Shown here: one piece after another, positions 51,562 to 60,831 of the stretch | How positions within the stretch are numbered: position 1 is the stretch's first letter | Layout of the letters: every line of letters starts with the position of its first letter | Assembly (NCBI GenBank): GCA_013036995.1 | Contig: JAAOXG010000028.1 | Location: 19,259-83,258 of the forward strand | Source of the DNA: Lacrimispora defluvii | GTDB taxonomy: Bacteria; Bacillota; Clostridia; Lachnospirales; Lachnospiraceae | DNA length: 64,000 bases | Reading direction: 5' to 3' | Program-made: the position numbers and the translations under genes | Notes under the pieces: generated by a model | The model's database searches: none | Seen by the model: the letters and a program-made list of their open reading frames with translations, nothing else | Told to the model about the DNA's origin: nothing

Positions 51562-52914
51562 TTACCGGACATAATCCGGGAAGAATTTGGGAATAAAGTC
51601 TGTATCCACATCACCATCCCGATATGCATCATGACTTAAAATATCAAACTGAAAATCTATATTAGTTTCAATTCCTTCAATAATCAGCTCCCCAAGGGCG
51701 CTTCTCATCTTGGCAATGGCTTCCGTACGGTCTTTCCCATGGACGATCAGCTTCATCAGCATGGAATCATAATTTGCCGGAACCTTATAATCATTGTAAA
51801 TGTGGGTGTCAATTCGTACACCATTGCCTCCCGGCACGTGAACATTTTTAATAAGACCAGGACATGGCATGAAGTTTTTCGATGGATTTTCTGCATTAAT
51901 TCTGCATTCAATGGCATGGCCGGAGATTGTAATATCAGACTGTGAAACACTAAGAGGTTCACCCGCTGCAATGCGGATCTGTTCTTTTATGAGATCCAGT
52001 CCGGTTACCATTTCTGTTACCGGATGCTCCACCTGAATTCTTGTATTCATCTCCATAAAGTAAAAATTCTTATCCTTATCCAGCAAAAATTCAATGGTAC
52101 CTGCATTCACATAGCCTACCGCCTTAGCTGCACGTACTGCAACCTCGCCCATCTGGTGGCGAAGCTCCTCAGAAATTGCTGCAGAAGGGGATTCCTCCAG
52201 AACCTTCTGGTGACGCCTTTGAATGGAACAATCCCGTTCTCCCAGATGAATCACATGCCCCATCTGATCTGCAAGTATCTGAAATTCAATATGTCTTGGC
52301 TTTTCAATATATTTCTCAATGTACATGGTATCGTCGGAAAATCCTTTTACCGATTCCATCTGTGCATTTTTAAAATTGGCTTCAAAGTCATCCATGCCTC
52401 TTGAAATACGCATCCCTTTTCCGCCGCCCCCCGATGAGGCCTTGATCATAACCGGAAAACCGATCCGTTCTGCCATTTGTCTGGCTTCTTCCACGTGATG
52501 AACGGCTTCCTTTCCGCCTGGTACTACCGGAACACCTGCTTCCATCATGGTTTTTCTGGCTTCCGATTTATTTCCCATCTTATTGATAATTCCGGCATCT
52601 GGTCCGATAAAGGTAATGTTGCATTTCTGACAGAGTTCTGCAAATCGGGCATTCTCAGAAAGGAATCCAAATCCCGGATGAATTGCGTCTGCTTTCATGG
52701 CTACGGTAGCAGTGAGAATCCGTTCCATATTTAAATAGCTTTGAGTGGACGGTGCCGGTCCGATGCAGATGGCTTCATCCGCCAGGAGGGTATGAAGGCT
52801 TTCCCGATCCGCTTCCGAGTATACAGCAACCGTTTTAATTCCCATCTCCCTGCATGCTCTTATGATTCTTACCGCAATCTCACCGCGGTTGGCAATTAAA
52901 ATCTTATCAAACAT
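51562..52914 (-). CDS. accC: Biotin carboxylase subunit of acetyl-CoA carboxylase
   Basis: 450 residues from ATG 52914 (GGTGGAG upstream; a TTG six codons earlier is rejected). MFDKILIANRGEIAVRI, the Gly-rich ATP loop SSGGGGKGMRI (about 160-170), FMEMNTRIQVEHPVTE with the catalytic Arg/Glu, and AIECRINAE. Carboxylates biotin on AccB using ATP and bicarbonate. Typical full length. Confidence 0.96.
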   Translation of the reverse strand: MFDKILIANRGEIAVRIIRACREMGIKTVAVYSEADRESLHTLLADEAICIGPAPSTQSYLNMERILTATVAMKADAIHPGFGFLSENARFAELCQKCNITFIGPDAGIINKMGNKSEARKTMMEAGVPVVPGGKEAVHHVEEARQMAERIGFPVMIKASSGGGGKGMRISRGMDDFEANFKNAQMESVKGFSDDTMYIEKYIEKPRHIEFQILADQMGHVIHLGERDCSIQRRHQKVLEESPSAAISEELRHQMGEVAVRAAKAVGYVNAGTIEFLLDKDKNFYFMEMNTRIQVEHPVTEMVTGLDLIKEQIRIAAGEPLSVSQSDITISGHAIECRINAENPSKNFMPCPGLIKNVHVPGGNGVRIDTHIYNDYKVPANYDSMLMKLIVHGKDRTEAIAKMRSALGELIIEGIETNIDFQFDILSHDAYRDGDVDTDFIPKFFPDYVR

Positions 52915-52924
52915 CGGTCTCCAC

Positions 52925-53350
52925 CTATCCAATCATAAATGTCAGTTCAGCGCTGGCAGCGATTTTACCGTCTACAGTGGCAACTGCTTTCCCAACTCCT
53001 ACCGGACCCTTTCTTCTAATAATTTCACAGTCCAGTTTTATCTTACTGCCAGGATATACCTTCTGCTTAAATTTAGCCTTGTCAATTGCTCCAAAATATG
53101 CGATCTTTCCCTTATTCTCTTCCAGGCTTAATATGGCAACCGCTCCAACCTGAGCCAGCGCTTCTATAATTAAAACACCTGGCATAACCGGTTCCTCTGG
53201 AAAATGCCCCCGGAAAAATGACTCATCATAAGTAACACACTTATATCCGACAGCCTTCTCTCCCGGTACCAGTTCTTCAATGCAGTCTACCAGTAAAAAC
53301 GGATGTCTGTGTGGAATAATCTCCTGAATCTCTTTTATACCTAACATCAT
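52925..53350 (-). CDS. fabZ: 3-hydroxyacyl-ACP dehydratase FabZ
   Basis: 141 residues, hot-dog fold. IIPHRHPFLLVD, then RGHFPEEPVMPGVLIIEALA with the catalytic His/Glu. Dehydrates 3-hydroxyacyl-ACP. Two adjacent ATGs follow AAGGAG; the first is used. A hairpin separates it from accB. Confidence 0.95.
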   Translation of the reverse strand: MMLGIKEIQEIIPHRHPFLLVDCIEELVPGEKAVGYKCVTYDESFFRGHFPEEPVMPGVLIIEALAQVGAVAILSLEENKGKIAYFGAIDKAKFKQKVYPGSKIKLDCEIIRRKGPVGVGKAVATVDGKIAASAELTFMIG

Positions 53351-53369
53351 ACTATCTCCTTATGTTCAA

Positions 53370-53397
53370 AAGAGAGGTCCGACCCTGGACCTCTCTT
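53370..53397 (-). other. Hairpin between accB and fabZ
   Basis: AAGAGAGGTCC (53370-53380) with GGACCTCTCTT (53387-53397), 11 bases and a 6-base loop, with only TTTT at its 3' side on the minus strand. It could be a partial terminator or an RNA processing site that adjusts the ratio of upstream to downstream products. Confidence 0.6.
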
Positions 53398-53412
53398 AGA
53401 TTTTACAATCGT

Positions 53413-53886
53413 CTACCGGATACGGAACAGAGGCTGACCGTATTCCACCACATCTTCATTTCCAACCAGAACGGCTTCTACCACACCATCGTATTCACAT
53501 TCAATCTCATTCATCAGCTTCATGGCTTCGATGATTCCCAGAGTCTGCCCTTTCTTAACTGTATCTCCCGCCTTTACAAACGGTGCGCTGTCTGGTGAAG
53601 AAGCGTTATAAAAGGTTCCTACTAAGGGAGAAGATACTACCTTATCAGTAGCGAGTGCTTCCATCTTAGCATCATCCATTCCGCTCTCCAACGCTGGAGC
53701 CTTTGTATTGGAAACGGCATAAGAAGGAATCTCCAGACTTCTCTGGACATAATCACCTTCTGCCGCAATCACCATCTGCTTTTCTTTCTTAATGGATAAC
53801 TTAAAGTCACCCTCTTCCAGCTTAAAACTGGTGAGACCCTGCTGTGAAACGGCCTCCATCAGTCTGATCACATCATTGATTTCCAT
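53413..53886 (-). CDS. accB: Biotin carboxyl carrier protein of acetyl-CoA carboxylase
   Basis: 157 residues. An N-terminal helix, a flexible Ala/Ser-rich linker (about 55-80), then the biotinyl domain with EAMKLMNEIE, biotin on K123. SPLVGTFYNASSPDSAPFV is typical. Carries carboxybiotin between AccC and AccDA. Confidence 0.96.
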   Translation of the reverse strand: MEINDVIRLMEAVSQQGLTSFKLEEGDFKLSIKKEKQMVIAAEGDYVQRSLEIPSYAVSNTKAPALESGMDDAKMEALATDKVVSSPLVGTFYNASSPDSAPFVKAGDTVKKGQTLGIIEAMKLMNEIECEYDGVVEAVLVGNEDVVEYGQPLFRIR

Positions 53887-53898
53887 TATGACTGCCTC

Positions 53899-55137
53899 CT
53901 ACTGTTCATACTTCTTTACAAGAATACTGGCATTATGACCACCAAAGCCCAGGGAATTGCTGATGGCATAAGTTACGTCACAGGAAACTCCCTCACCCTT
54001 TGTATAGTTTAGATCACAACCTTCGCCTTCTTCTTCCAGACCGGCAGTGGCATGAATAAATCCATCCTGAATGGATTTCACACAGGCAATGAACTCCACA
54101 CCGCCTGCCGCGCCAAGAAGATGGCCAATCATGGATTTAGTAGAACTGATTTTTACATTTTTTGCATGATCGCCTAAAGCAGCTTTAATTGCCATAGTTT
54201 CAAATAAGTCGTTGTGATGAGTACTGGTTCCATGAGCATTGACATAATCAAGATCTTCCGCTTTGATGCCGGCATCTTTAATCGCCTCGGTCATGGCTCT
54301 CGCAGCACCGCTTCCGTCCTCTGCAGGAGAGGTAATATGGTATGCATCACAGGTAGACCCGTAACCAACTACTTCTCCGTAGATAACGGCATTTCTGGAA
54401 AGCGCGTGTTCCAGTTCTTCCAATACCACAACGCCAGCACCCTCACCCATAACAAAGCCACTTCTGTCCTTATCAAATGGGATGGAAGCACGGAGCGGAT
54501 CATCTGAAGTAGTAAGTGCAGTAAGAGCCGAAAATCCGGCCACACCGATTGGTGAAACGCTGGCTTCCGCACCTCCTGCCACCATCACATCCACTTCCCC
54601 ATACTGGATGGATCGGAACGCCTCTCCAATGGAATGGGTTCCCGTAGCACAGGCCGTAACCACATTGATGCACTTGCCCTTTAATCCGAACTGAATCCCC
54701 ACATTTCCTGCTGCCATATTGGATATCATCATGGGTACCAAAAGAGGATTGACTCTGCCCGGACCTTTCTCTAATAACTTTTTATGTTCCCGCTCTAAGG
54801 CCTGTAAGCTTCCAATCCCGGAACCTACACTAACGCCCACGCGATAAGGATCTTCTTTTTCCATATCAATTCCTGACATTTCAAGAGCTTCCTTTGTAGC
54901 TGCAACTGCAAACTGTGCAAAACGTTCCATTCGTTTGGCTGCCTTTGGATCCATATACTCCTTCGGATCAAAATCCTTAACTTCTGCGGCCAGTGTGGCT
55001 TTATATTCTGTTGTGTCAAACTGAGTAATAGGCGCAATTCCCACCTTTTTTTCCTTCAGTCCGTTCCAGAAACTTTCTACATCCTTACCAATAGGAGTTA
55101 TTGCTCCCATGCCGGTTACTACCACTCTTCTATTCAT
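53899..55137 (-). CDS. fabF: 3-oxoacyl-ACP synthase II FabF
   Basis: 412 residues from ATG 55137 (AAAGGAG upstream). MNRRVVVTGMGAITPIG, the active-site Cys in NVVTACATGTHSIGEA, and the two His in NAHGTSTHHND and STKSMIGHLLGAAG. Elongates acyl-ACP with malonyl-ACP. 16 bases after fabG. Confidence 0.96.
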   Translation of the reverse strand: MNRRVVVTGMGAITPIGKDVESFWNGLKEKKVGIAPITQFDTTEYKATLAAEVKDFDPKEYMDPKAAKRMERFAQFAVAATKEALEMSGIDMEKEDPYRVGVSVGSGIGSLQALEREHKKLLEKGPGRVNPLLVPMMISNMAAGNVGIQFGLKGKCINVVTACATGTHSIGEAFRSIQYGEVDVMVAGGAEASVSPIGVAGFSALTALTTSDDPLRASIPFDKDRSGFVMGEGAGVVVLEELEHALSRNAVIYGEVVGYGSTCDAYHITSPAEDGSGAARAMTEAIKDAGIKAEDLDYVNAHGTSTHHNDLFETMAIKAALGDHAKNVKISSTKSMIGHLLGAAGGVEFIACVKSIQDGFIHATAGLEEEGEGCDLNYTKGEGVSCDVTYAISNSLGFGGHNASILVKKYEQ

Positions 55138-55153
55138 ACCGTTTTTCTCCTTT

Positions 55154-55894
55154 TTACATAGCCATTCCGCCATCTACACTGATGACCTGGCCTGTGATAT
55201 AACCAGCCGGGTCTGATGCAAGAAATACGGCCGCAGCCGCAATATCTTCCGGCGTTCCAAAACGTTTCATGGGGATCTGATCCAGAGTAGCCTCTTTCAC
55301 AGAATCAGACAGCACATCTGTCATATCTGTCTGAATGTAGCCAGGTGCTATGGCATTTACAGTGATGCCTCTGCTGGCAGATTCTCTGGCAAATGATTTT
55401 GTCATACCAATGACCCCTGCCTTTGCTGCGCAGTAATTTGCCTGACCTGCATTCCCAAGAATTCCGGATACAGATGAAATGTTAATGATTCTGCCGCCTC
55501 TTTGTTTGATCATCTGACGGGAAACATGCTTCATACAGTTAAATACTCCCTTTAAGTTGGTATTGATGACTGCATCAAACTCTTCTTCCGACATTTTCAT
55601 AAGAAGATTATCTCTTGTAATACCTGCATTATTTATGAGAATATCCAGCTTCCCATATTTCTTAATGACACTATCAAGGAATACTCCGGAAGCTTCATAA
55701 TCCGATACGTTACAGGCAATCGCCTCTGCTTTACCGCCTTTTTCTTCAATCTCTTTTACTACCTGAAGTGCTTTTTCTTCTGACCCATTATAATTGACTA
55801 TTACAGTGGCTCCTTCCAGTCCCAGCCTTAACGCAATTGCTCTTCCGATTCCTCTGCTGGCACCAGTGACCACCGCTATTTTACCATCTAACAT
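55154..55894 (-). CDS. fabG: 3-oxoacyl-ACP reductase FabG
   Basis: 246 residues, short-chain dehydrogenase. [13 protein letters not shown] (NADPH loop), NNAG, Ser in [15 protein letters not shown] catalytic Tyr/Lys, and [12 protein letters not shown] at the end. Reduces 3-oxoacyl-ACP. Confidence 0.96.
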   Translation of the reverse strand: MLDGKIAVVTGASRGIGRAIALRLGLEGATVIVNYNGSEEKALQVVKEIEEKGGKAEAIACNVSDYEASGVFLDSVIKKYGKLDILINNAGITRDNLLMKMSEEEFDAVINTNLKGVFNCMKHVSRQMIKQRGGRIINISSVSGILGNAGQANYCAAKAGVIGMTKSFARESASRGITVNAIAPGYIQTDMTDVLSDSVKEATLDQIPMKRFGTPEDIAAAAVFLASDPAGYITGQVISVDGGMAM

Positions 55895-55911
55895 ATCCTG
55901 TCACCTCCCCT

Positions 55912-56829
55912 TTAAATTTCCGTTAACTTATCTATATCTTCCAGTTTTTCTATATTAAAGACTTTCGCATCTCTCGTTATCTTTTTAATAAACCCTGCCA
56001 GTGTTTTTCCTGGTCCGATTTCTATAAATGTATCCACTCCGTCCTTTAACATGGTTTCCACACTTTGCTGGAAACGCACGGAAGAAGATACCTGTCGCAT
56101 CAGTAAAGGCTTAACTTCATCTGCCTCTGTCACATACTGGGCTGTTACATTTGCTACATAGGGAATCACAGGTTTATGAATCTCTATGTTCTCAAGCACG
56201 GTGCCAAGCTTTTCACCTGCCTGCGTCAGCATGGCTGAGTGGAACGGACCGCTTACATTTAAGCCAATGACTCTCTTTGCTCCTGCCGCCAGAAGCTTCT
56301 CACCGGCTTCCTCAACAGCTTCTTTCTTTCCTGATATAACAATCTGCCCGGGACAGTTATAATTTGCAATCTGAACTCCTTGGATCTGGCTTAAGACCTC
56401 TTCAATTTTGGCCGCATCCAAAGAAAGAACGGCTGCCATTGCTCCAAGACCGGCAGGAACTGCTTCCTGCATAAGAATTCCTCTCTGTCTGACAGTTAAG
56501 ATTGCATCCCTGTCACTCATGACTCCTGCTGCTGCAAGCGCGCAATATTCTCCCAGGCTTAAACCAGCCGTCACATCCGGTCTGATTCCAGTTTTTTCTT
56601 CCAGCACCCTCATCATGGCGATCCCTGTGGTCACCATGGCTGCCTGCGTATATTCTGTAATATCCAGACGGTCATTCTTCTCAAAGCAGAGTTCCGGCAG
56701 GGAAAAACCTAAAAGTCCGGAAGCCATATCAAAAATTTCTTTTCCAGTTGCTGTCTGCTCATAAAAATCCTGGCCCATTCCGCAGTACTGTGCGCCCTGG
56801 CCTGGGAAAATAAATGCGATCTTGCTCAT
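55912..56829 (-). CDS. fabD: Malonyl-CoA:ACP transacylase FabD
   Basis: 305 residues starting at ATG 56829 (MSKIAFIFPGQGAQ; GAGGAG nine bases upstream; another ATG at 56835 is too close to that site). Catalytic Ser in AGLSLGEY, His in SGPFHSAML and the Gln in GQGAQ. Loads malonate onto AcpP. Confidence 0.95.
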   Translation of the reverse strand: MSKIAFIFPGQGAQYCGMGQDFYEQTATGKEIFDMASGLLGFSLPELCFEKNDRLDITEYTQAAMVTTGIAMMRVLEEKTGIRPDVTAGLSLGEYCALAAAGVMSDRDAILTVRQRGILMQEAVPAGLGAMAAVLSLDAAKIEEVLSQIQGVQIANYNCPGQIVISGKKEAVEEAGEKLLAAGAKRVIGLNVSGPFHSAMLTQAGEKLGTVLENIEIHKPVIPYVANVTAQYVTEADEVKPLLMRQVSSSVRFQQSVETMLKDGVDTFIEIGPGKTLAGFIKKITRDAKVFNIEKLEDIDKLTEI

Positions 56830-56845
56830 AGTCATAAACTCCTCT

Positions 56846-57769
56846 TTAACGGCCAAGAAGTTTCCCGGCCTGCTCCATCATTTCTTCAATCATTTCCTTG
56901 CAGGTCTGTTCCTTACTGATCATACCTGCAATCTGTCCGGCCATTACCGTGCCGTTGATAACATCTCCCTCTAAAACCGCCTTGCGAAGGGTACCAAGGG
57001 TTAAATATTCCAATTCTTCAAAGGATTTTCCTTCCTCTTCCAGTCTTACATACTCTCTGGTCATCTGGTTTCTTAAGGATCTTACCGGATGGCCGTGAGT
57101 GCGTCCTGTTACTGCAGAATCAATATCCTTTGCTTTTATAATTCTCTGTTTGTAATTGTCATGTACAATAGATTCTTTTGAAACCACAAATCTGGTTCCG
57201 ATCTGGACAGCCTCTGCACCAAGCATAAATGCTGCTGCAATTCCTCTGCCATCACCAATTCCTCCTGCCGCTATAACAGGTATGGAAACTGCATCTGCAA
57301 CCTGGGGAACCAAAGTCATGGTAGTCTGCTCTCCAATATGTCCGCCGGACTCGCACCCCTCCGCTACTACTGCATCCGCACCATAGCGCTCCATTCTCTT
57401 TGCAAGTGCTACGGAAGCAACAACCGGAATCACCTTAATTCCTGCTGCCTTCCACATCTCCATATATTTTTCAGGATTACCGGCTCCGGTGGTTACCACC
57501 TTAATGCCTTCCTCAACGATTACTTTTGCCACATCATCAGCATGAGGGCTTAAAAGCATGACATTGACACCGATTGGCTTGTTGGTCAGCTTCTTTGCTT
57601 TGCGGATTTCCTCACGCACCACTTCACCCGGTGCATTGGCTCCGCCAATCAGTCCAAGGCCACCAGCTTCCGACACGGCTGCTGCAAGATGATGTTCTGC
57701 AACCCATGCCATGCCGCCCTGTATGATGGGATATTCAATTCCCAAAAGTTGGGGGATTCTGGTATTCAT
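56846..57769 (-). CDS. fabK: Enoyl-ACP reductase II FabK
   Basis: 307 residues. PIIQGGMAWVAEHHLAAAVS, NVMLLSPHADD, VVAEGCESGGHIGE with the catalytic His, and GAEAVQIGTRFV (FMN). FMN- and NADH-dependent last step of elongation; FabI is not seen in the window. The start ATG overlaps the acpP stop by one base. Confidence 0.94.
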   Translation of the reverse strand: MNTRIPQLLGIEYPIIQGGMAWVAEHHLAAAVSEAGGLGLIGGANAPGEVVREEIRKAKKLTNKPIGVNVMLLSPHADDVAKVIVEEGIKVVTTGAGNPEKYMEMWKAAGIKVIPVVASVALAKRMERYGADAVVAEGCESGGHIGEQTTMTLVPQVADAVSIPVIAAGGIGDGRGIAAAFMLGAEAVQIGTRFVVSKESIVHDNYKQRIIKAKDIDSAVTGRTHGHPVRSLRNQMTREYVRLEEEGKSFEELEYLTLGTLRKAVLEGDVINGTVMAGQIAGMISKEQTCKEMIEEMMEQAGKLLGR

Positions 57770-58002
57770 TACGCTTCCACGCCCTTTGCTTTTAAATAGT
57801 CCATAACCTGTGAAACGGTTGTTAATTTCTCTAAATCTTCAGATGGAATCTCAACTGAGTATTCATCTTCAAGAGCCATAACCAGTTCAAATAAATCAAG
57901 GGAGTCTGCCCCTAAGTCCTCTTTAAAAGAGGATTCCGGTTTTACGATTGCTGCATCCACATTTAACTGCTCTGCTATAATTTCCTGCATTTTCTCTAAC
58001 AT
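57769..58002 (-). CDS. acpP: Acyl carrier protein
   Basis: 77 residues, acidic. [15 protein letters not shown] with S34 as the phosphopantetheine site. AAAGGAG upstream. A FabT-like operator lies 42 bases before the start. Confidence 0.96.
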   Translation of the reverse strand: MLEKMQEIIAEQLNVDAAIVKPESSFKEDLGADSLDLFELVMALEDEYSVEIPSEDLEKLTTVSQVMDYLKAKGVEA

Positions 58003-58043
58003 CTTCTAATCTCCTTTTGCTTCCTCTTAATCATTTTTATATG

Positions 58044-58070
58044 CTAGTACTTTGATTTTCAAAGTATTAG
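58044..58070. promoter_or_regulatory. FabT-like operator upstream of acpP
   Basis: TACTTTGA (58048-58055), TTT, TCAAAGTA (58059-58066), extended by CTA/TAG outer pairs. It follows the TTTGA-N3-TCAAA pattern known for the MarR-type regulator FabT and overlaps a candidate -35 (TTGAAA, minus strand) followed by TATAAA. Confidence 0.65.
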
Positions 58071-58079
58071 ATCCATTAT

Positions 58080-59045
58080 TTACCACTCCATAAGAGTGGC
58101 TCCCCAGGTAAGACCTGCCCCAAATCCGGCAAGTACAAGCTTATCTCCCTGCTGCAGCTTTCCGGCTTTGTTTAATTCATCTAATAAAAGCGGAATCGAT
58201 GCTCCCGATGTGTTTCCATACCGTTCTAAATTGGTGGGAAACTTTTCCATGGGCACTTTCAGCCTCTTTGCAATTGATTCAAAAATCCGGTAATTCGCCT
58301 GATGCAGGATAAAATACTTAATTTCACTTAAATCCGTTCCGCTCTCTGAAAGCACCTCTAAGATTGCTTCCGGAACCGTTTTAACTGCAAACCGGAACAC
58401 TTCCTGGCCATCCATGGTCATATAACCTGTTTCCGGTTCCTGACCAGTGAGAAAATTACCAGTGGTTCGTGATACACAATCCAGTGCACTTCCTCTTGTA
58501 CCATCAGCACCCATGGTCATGTAAAGCATTCCATTATCCTGGGACCGGACTACCGCTGCTCCCGCACCATCTCCAAAAAGTACGCAGGTTCCTCTGTCTT
58601 TCCAGTCAATTAACTTGCTTAACGTATCGGCTCCGATGATCAGACCTGTCTTATAGATACCTGCCTTAAAAAATGCGGAGATTGTATGGAAGCCATAGAC
58701 AAAACCAGAGCATGCAGCGCTTAAATCAAAAGCAATTGCCCTGTGAGCTCCGATAGCCGCCTGTACTTCACAGGCTCCGCTTGGAAAACAGCGGTCAGGA
58801 GATGAAGTAGCCAATACAATAATGTCCAGTTCATCCGCTGATACACCCGAATCCTCCAGTGCGGCCTTAGCTGCCTTTATAGCCAGATCCGTGGTGCCAG
58901 ACTGGGCATCAGCAATCCGCCGTTCCCTGATACCAGTCCTTGACTGAATCCATTCATCACTGGTATCCACAACCTTAGCCAGATCGTCATTGGTAACCAC
59001 ACGGTCCGGAACTGCAGACCCTGTTCCAATTATTTTTGTTGTCAT
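58080..59045 (-). CDS. fabH: 3-oxoacyl-ACP synthase III FabH
   Basis: 321 residues. EWIQSRTGIRERRIA, the catalytic C112 in SAACSGFVYG, His/Asn in FILHQANYRIF and GNTSGASIP. Starts chains from acyl-CoA and malonyl-ACP. GGGGGAAAT before ATG 59045. First gene of the fab operon. Confidence 0.96.
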   Translation of the reverse strand: MTTKIIGTGSAVPDRVVTNDDLAKVVDTSDEWIQSRTGIRERRIADAQSGTTDLAIKAAKAALEDSGVSADELDIIVLATSSPDRCFPSGACEVQAAIGAHRAIAFDLSAACSGFVYGFHTISAFFKAGIYKTGLIIGADTLSKLIDWKDRGTCVLFGDGAGAAVVRSQDNGMLYMTMGADGTRGSALDCVSRTTGNFLTGQEPETGYMTMDGQEVFRFAVKTVPEAILEVLSESGTDLSEIKYFILHQANYRIFESIAKRLKVPMEKFPTNLERYGNTSGASIPLLLDELNKAGKLQQGDKLVLAGFGAGLTWGATLMEW

Positions 59046-59134
59046 ATATTTCCCCCATTCATGTTTCTATTCCATTCTGGTAATTCCAGGACTGAAAAGA
59101 AATCATGCCTCGTTGGATTGTTTTATATCTCAAA

Positions 59135-59153
59135 TATTTTGAATCTCAAAATA
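59135..59153. promoter_or_regulatory. FabT-like operator at the fabH promoter
   Basis: TATTTTGA (59135-59142), ATC, TCAAAATA (59146-59153), an 8-base perfect dyad with the same TTTGA-N3-TCAAA core as the acpP site. It touches the -10 and covers the transcription start. Confidence 0.7.
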
Positions 59154-59182
59154 ATATTATTAGAATAAACGCCTGTTGTCAA
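59154..59182 (-). promoter_or_regulatory. SigA promoter of the fab operon
   Basis: Minus strand TTGACA (59177-59182), a 17-base spacer, then TAATAT (59154-59159). The operator lies immediately downstream. Confidence 0.8.
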
Positions 59183-59190
59183 GATATTTT

Positions 59191-60048
59191 TTATATTTCC
59201 CGGTTTAACAGATACTGATAAACCTCTCTTTTGCTGATTCCACGGTCTTTCGCAACCATACGCATAGCTTCTTTTTTATCCATTCCCTGACTTTCGTAGC
59301 GTGCCATGTGATCTTCCATGGAAAGCTCCTCAAACACTTTTGTCTGCTCCATACGGATTTCATCGAAGCTCTTACCTTCCACCACGATGACGCATTCTCC
59401 CTTAGGATCCTCACTGCGGTAAGTACTTAGTGCCTGGGTAAATGTTGTACGAAATGCAGTCTCATATCGTTTTGTCAATTCCCGGCAGATGGTAATTCTA
59501 CGCTCCCCTAATGCATCATAAAGTTCTTCCAGAGTCTTAACAAGACGGTGGGGAGCCTCATAGAGAATTATGGTTCTTGTCTCATTCTTTAACTCATTTA
59601 AAATCCACTGCTTTTCCTTTTTATCGGAAGGAAGGAACGCTTCAAAACAGAATCTCCTGGTTCCCAGTCCGGAAAGGGTCAGCGCTGTGATACAGGCCGC
59701 AGGTCCCGGTAGTGAAGTTACCTCTACGCCTGCCTCATAACACTGTTTCACCAGTTCCTCACCAGGATCGGAGATCCCTGGTGTTCCCGCATCTGTAATC
59801 AGAGCAACCATAACTCCCTGCTTCATCTGCTCCACCAGATAAACTGCCTTTTCTACCTTATTGTACTCGTGATAGCTGGTCATAGGCGTCTTGATATCAA
59901 AATGATTCAGAAGCTTTATGCTGTGACGGGTATCCTCTGCCGCAATTAAATCCGCTTCCTTCAGCGTATTTAACACCCGGAGGGTAATGTCATCAAGATT
60001 ACCGATGGGAGTGGCACACAAATACAATTTACCTTTTTTCTCGTTCAT
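59191..60048 (-). CDS. rsmI: 16S rRNA 2'-O-methyltransferase RsmI (C1402)
   Basis: 285 residues. GKLYLCATPIGNLDDITLRV, IAAEDTRHSIKLLNHFDI, LITDAGTPGISDPGEELV and SLPGPAACITALTLSGL are the RsmI tetrapyrrole-methylase signatures. Uses SAM to methylate the ribose of C1402. Last gene of the holB-ricT-methyltransferase-rsmI set; no clear terminator before the fab promoter. Confidence 0.95.
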   Translation of the reverse strand: MNEKKGKLYLCATPIGNLDDITLRVLNTLKEADLIAAEDTRHSIKLLNHFDIKTPMTSYHEYNKVEKAVYLVEQMKQGVMVALITDAGTPGISDPGEELVKQCYEAGVEVTSLPGPAACITALTLSGLGTRRFCFEAFLPSDKKEKQWILNELKNETRTIILYEAPHRLVKTLEELYDALGERRITICRELTKRYETAFRTTFTQALSTYRSEDPKGECVIVVEGKSFDEIRMEQTKVFEELSMEDHMARYESQGMDKKEAMRMVAKDRGISKREVYQYLLNREI

Positions 60049-60093
60049 TTTCCTTCTCCCGCTAAAATTCCTTTATTTCATTCCCGGTTAAGA

Positions 60094-60831
60094 TCAGTAT
60101 CCGTAAATCGTATAGATCTCATCCGTATACACACCTGGTTCCTTATACACAATCACCGGTGCCTCCACCTTAATCATGGACCTCCCGCCTCTGACTGCTT
60201 CGATAAGAACCATATTTGCCTCCTTATCTACAAAGGGATGTACCATCTTCATTCGCTTGGGTTCCATACCCGCACTCTTTAATGCTGTTATAATTTCAAT
60301 CAGTCTGTGGGGTCTGTGAACCAGATAAAACCGCCCGCCTGGACGAAGAAGCTTCGCCGCTTCCCTTGCCACATCCTCTAATGTACACAATACCTCGTGG
60401 CGGGATATTGCTTTTGGCAGATCCGGATTCTTAAGACCATGGGCATCATTCATATAAGGAGGATTGGATGTCACCACATCAAAAGAAGCCGCACCAAACA
60501 AACGGCTGGCTTCCTTAATATCTCCTCTGACAATGGTTACTTTATCCTCAAGATGATTCAGCGCCACGCTTCTGGCAGCCATATCAGCCACTTCCTCCTG
60601 GATCTCAAGTCCGGTATAATGAAGTCCCTGATTCTTCGCTTCCAGAAGAATGGGGATAATACCCGTTCCGGTTCCAAGATCAATTGCTTTTTCCTCTGGC
60701 TTTACCTTTGCAAAACCGGAAAGCAGAACGGCATCCATTCCAAAACAGAAGCCGTCCCGGTTTTGTATGATCTGATAACCATTGCGCTGCAGGTCATCAA
60801 TCCGTTCATTGTCTTTCAGCTTAATTGTCAT
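60094..60831 (-). CDS. tRNA1(Val) adenine-N6-methyltransferase-like protein (YfiC/TrmN6 family)
   Basis: 245 residues. Class I SAM fold: IDLGTGTGIIPILLEAK (SAM loop) and TSNPPYMN, the NPPY motif of amino-methyltransferases. N-terminal NRDGFCFGMDAVLLSGF is typical. Probably methylates A37 of tRNA(Val), though Gram-positive members are less studied. Start overlaps ricT by 11 bases. Confidence 0.9.
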   Translation of the reverse strand: MTIKLKDNERIDDLQRNGYQIIQNRDGFCFGMDAVLLSGFAKVKPEEKAIDLGTGTGIIPILLEAKNQGLHYTGLEIQEEVADMAARSVALNHLEDKVTIVRGDIKEASRLFGAASFDVVTSNPPYMNDAHGLKNPDLPKAISRHEVLCTLEDVAREAAKLLRPGGRFYLVHRPHRLIEIITALKSAGMEPKRMKMVHPFVDKEANMVLIEAVRGGRSMIKVEAPVIVYKEPGVYTDEIYTIYGY

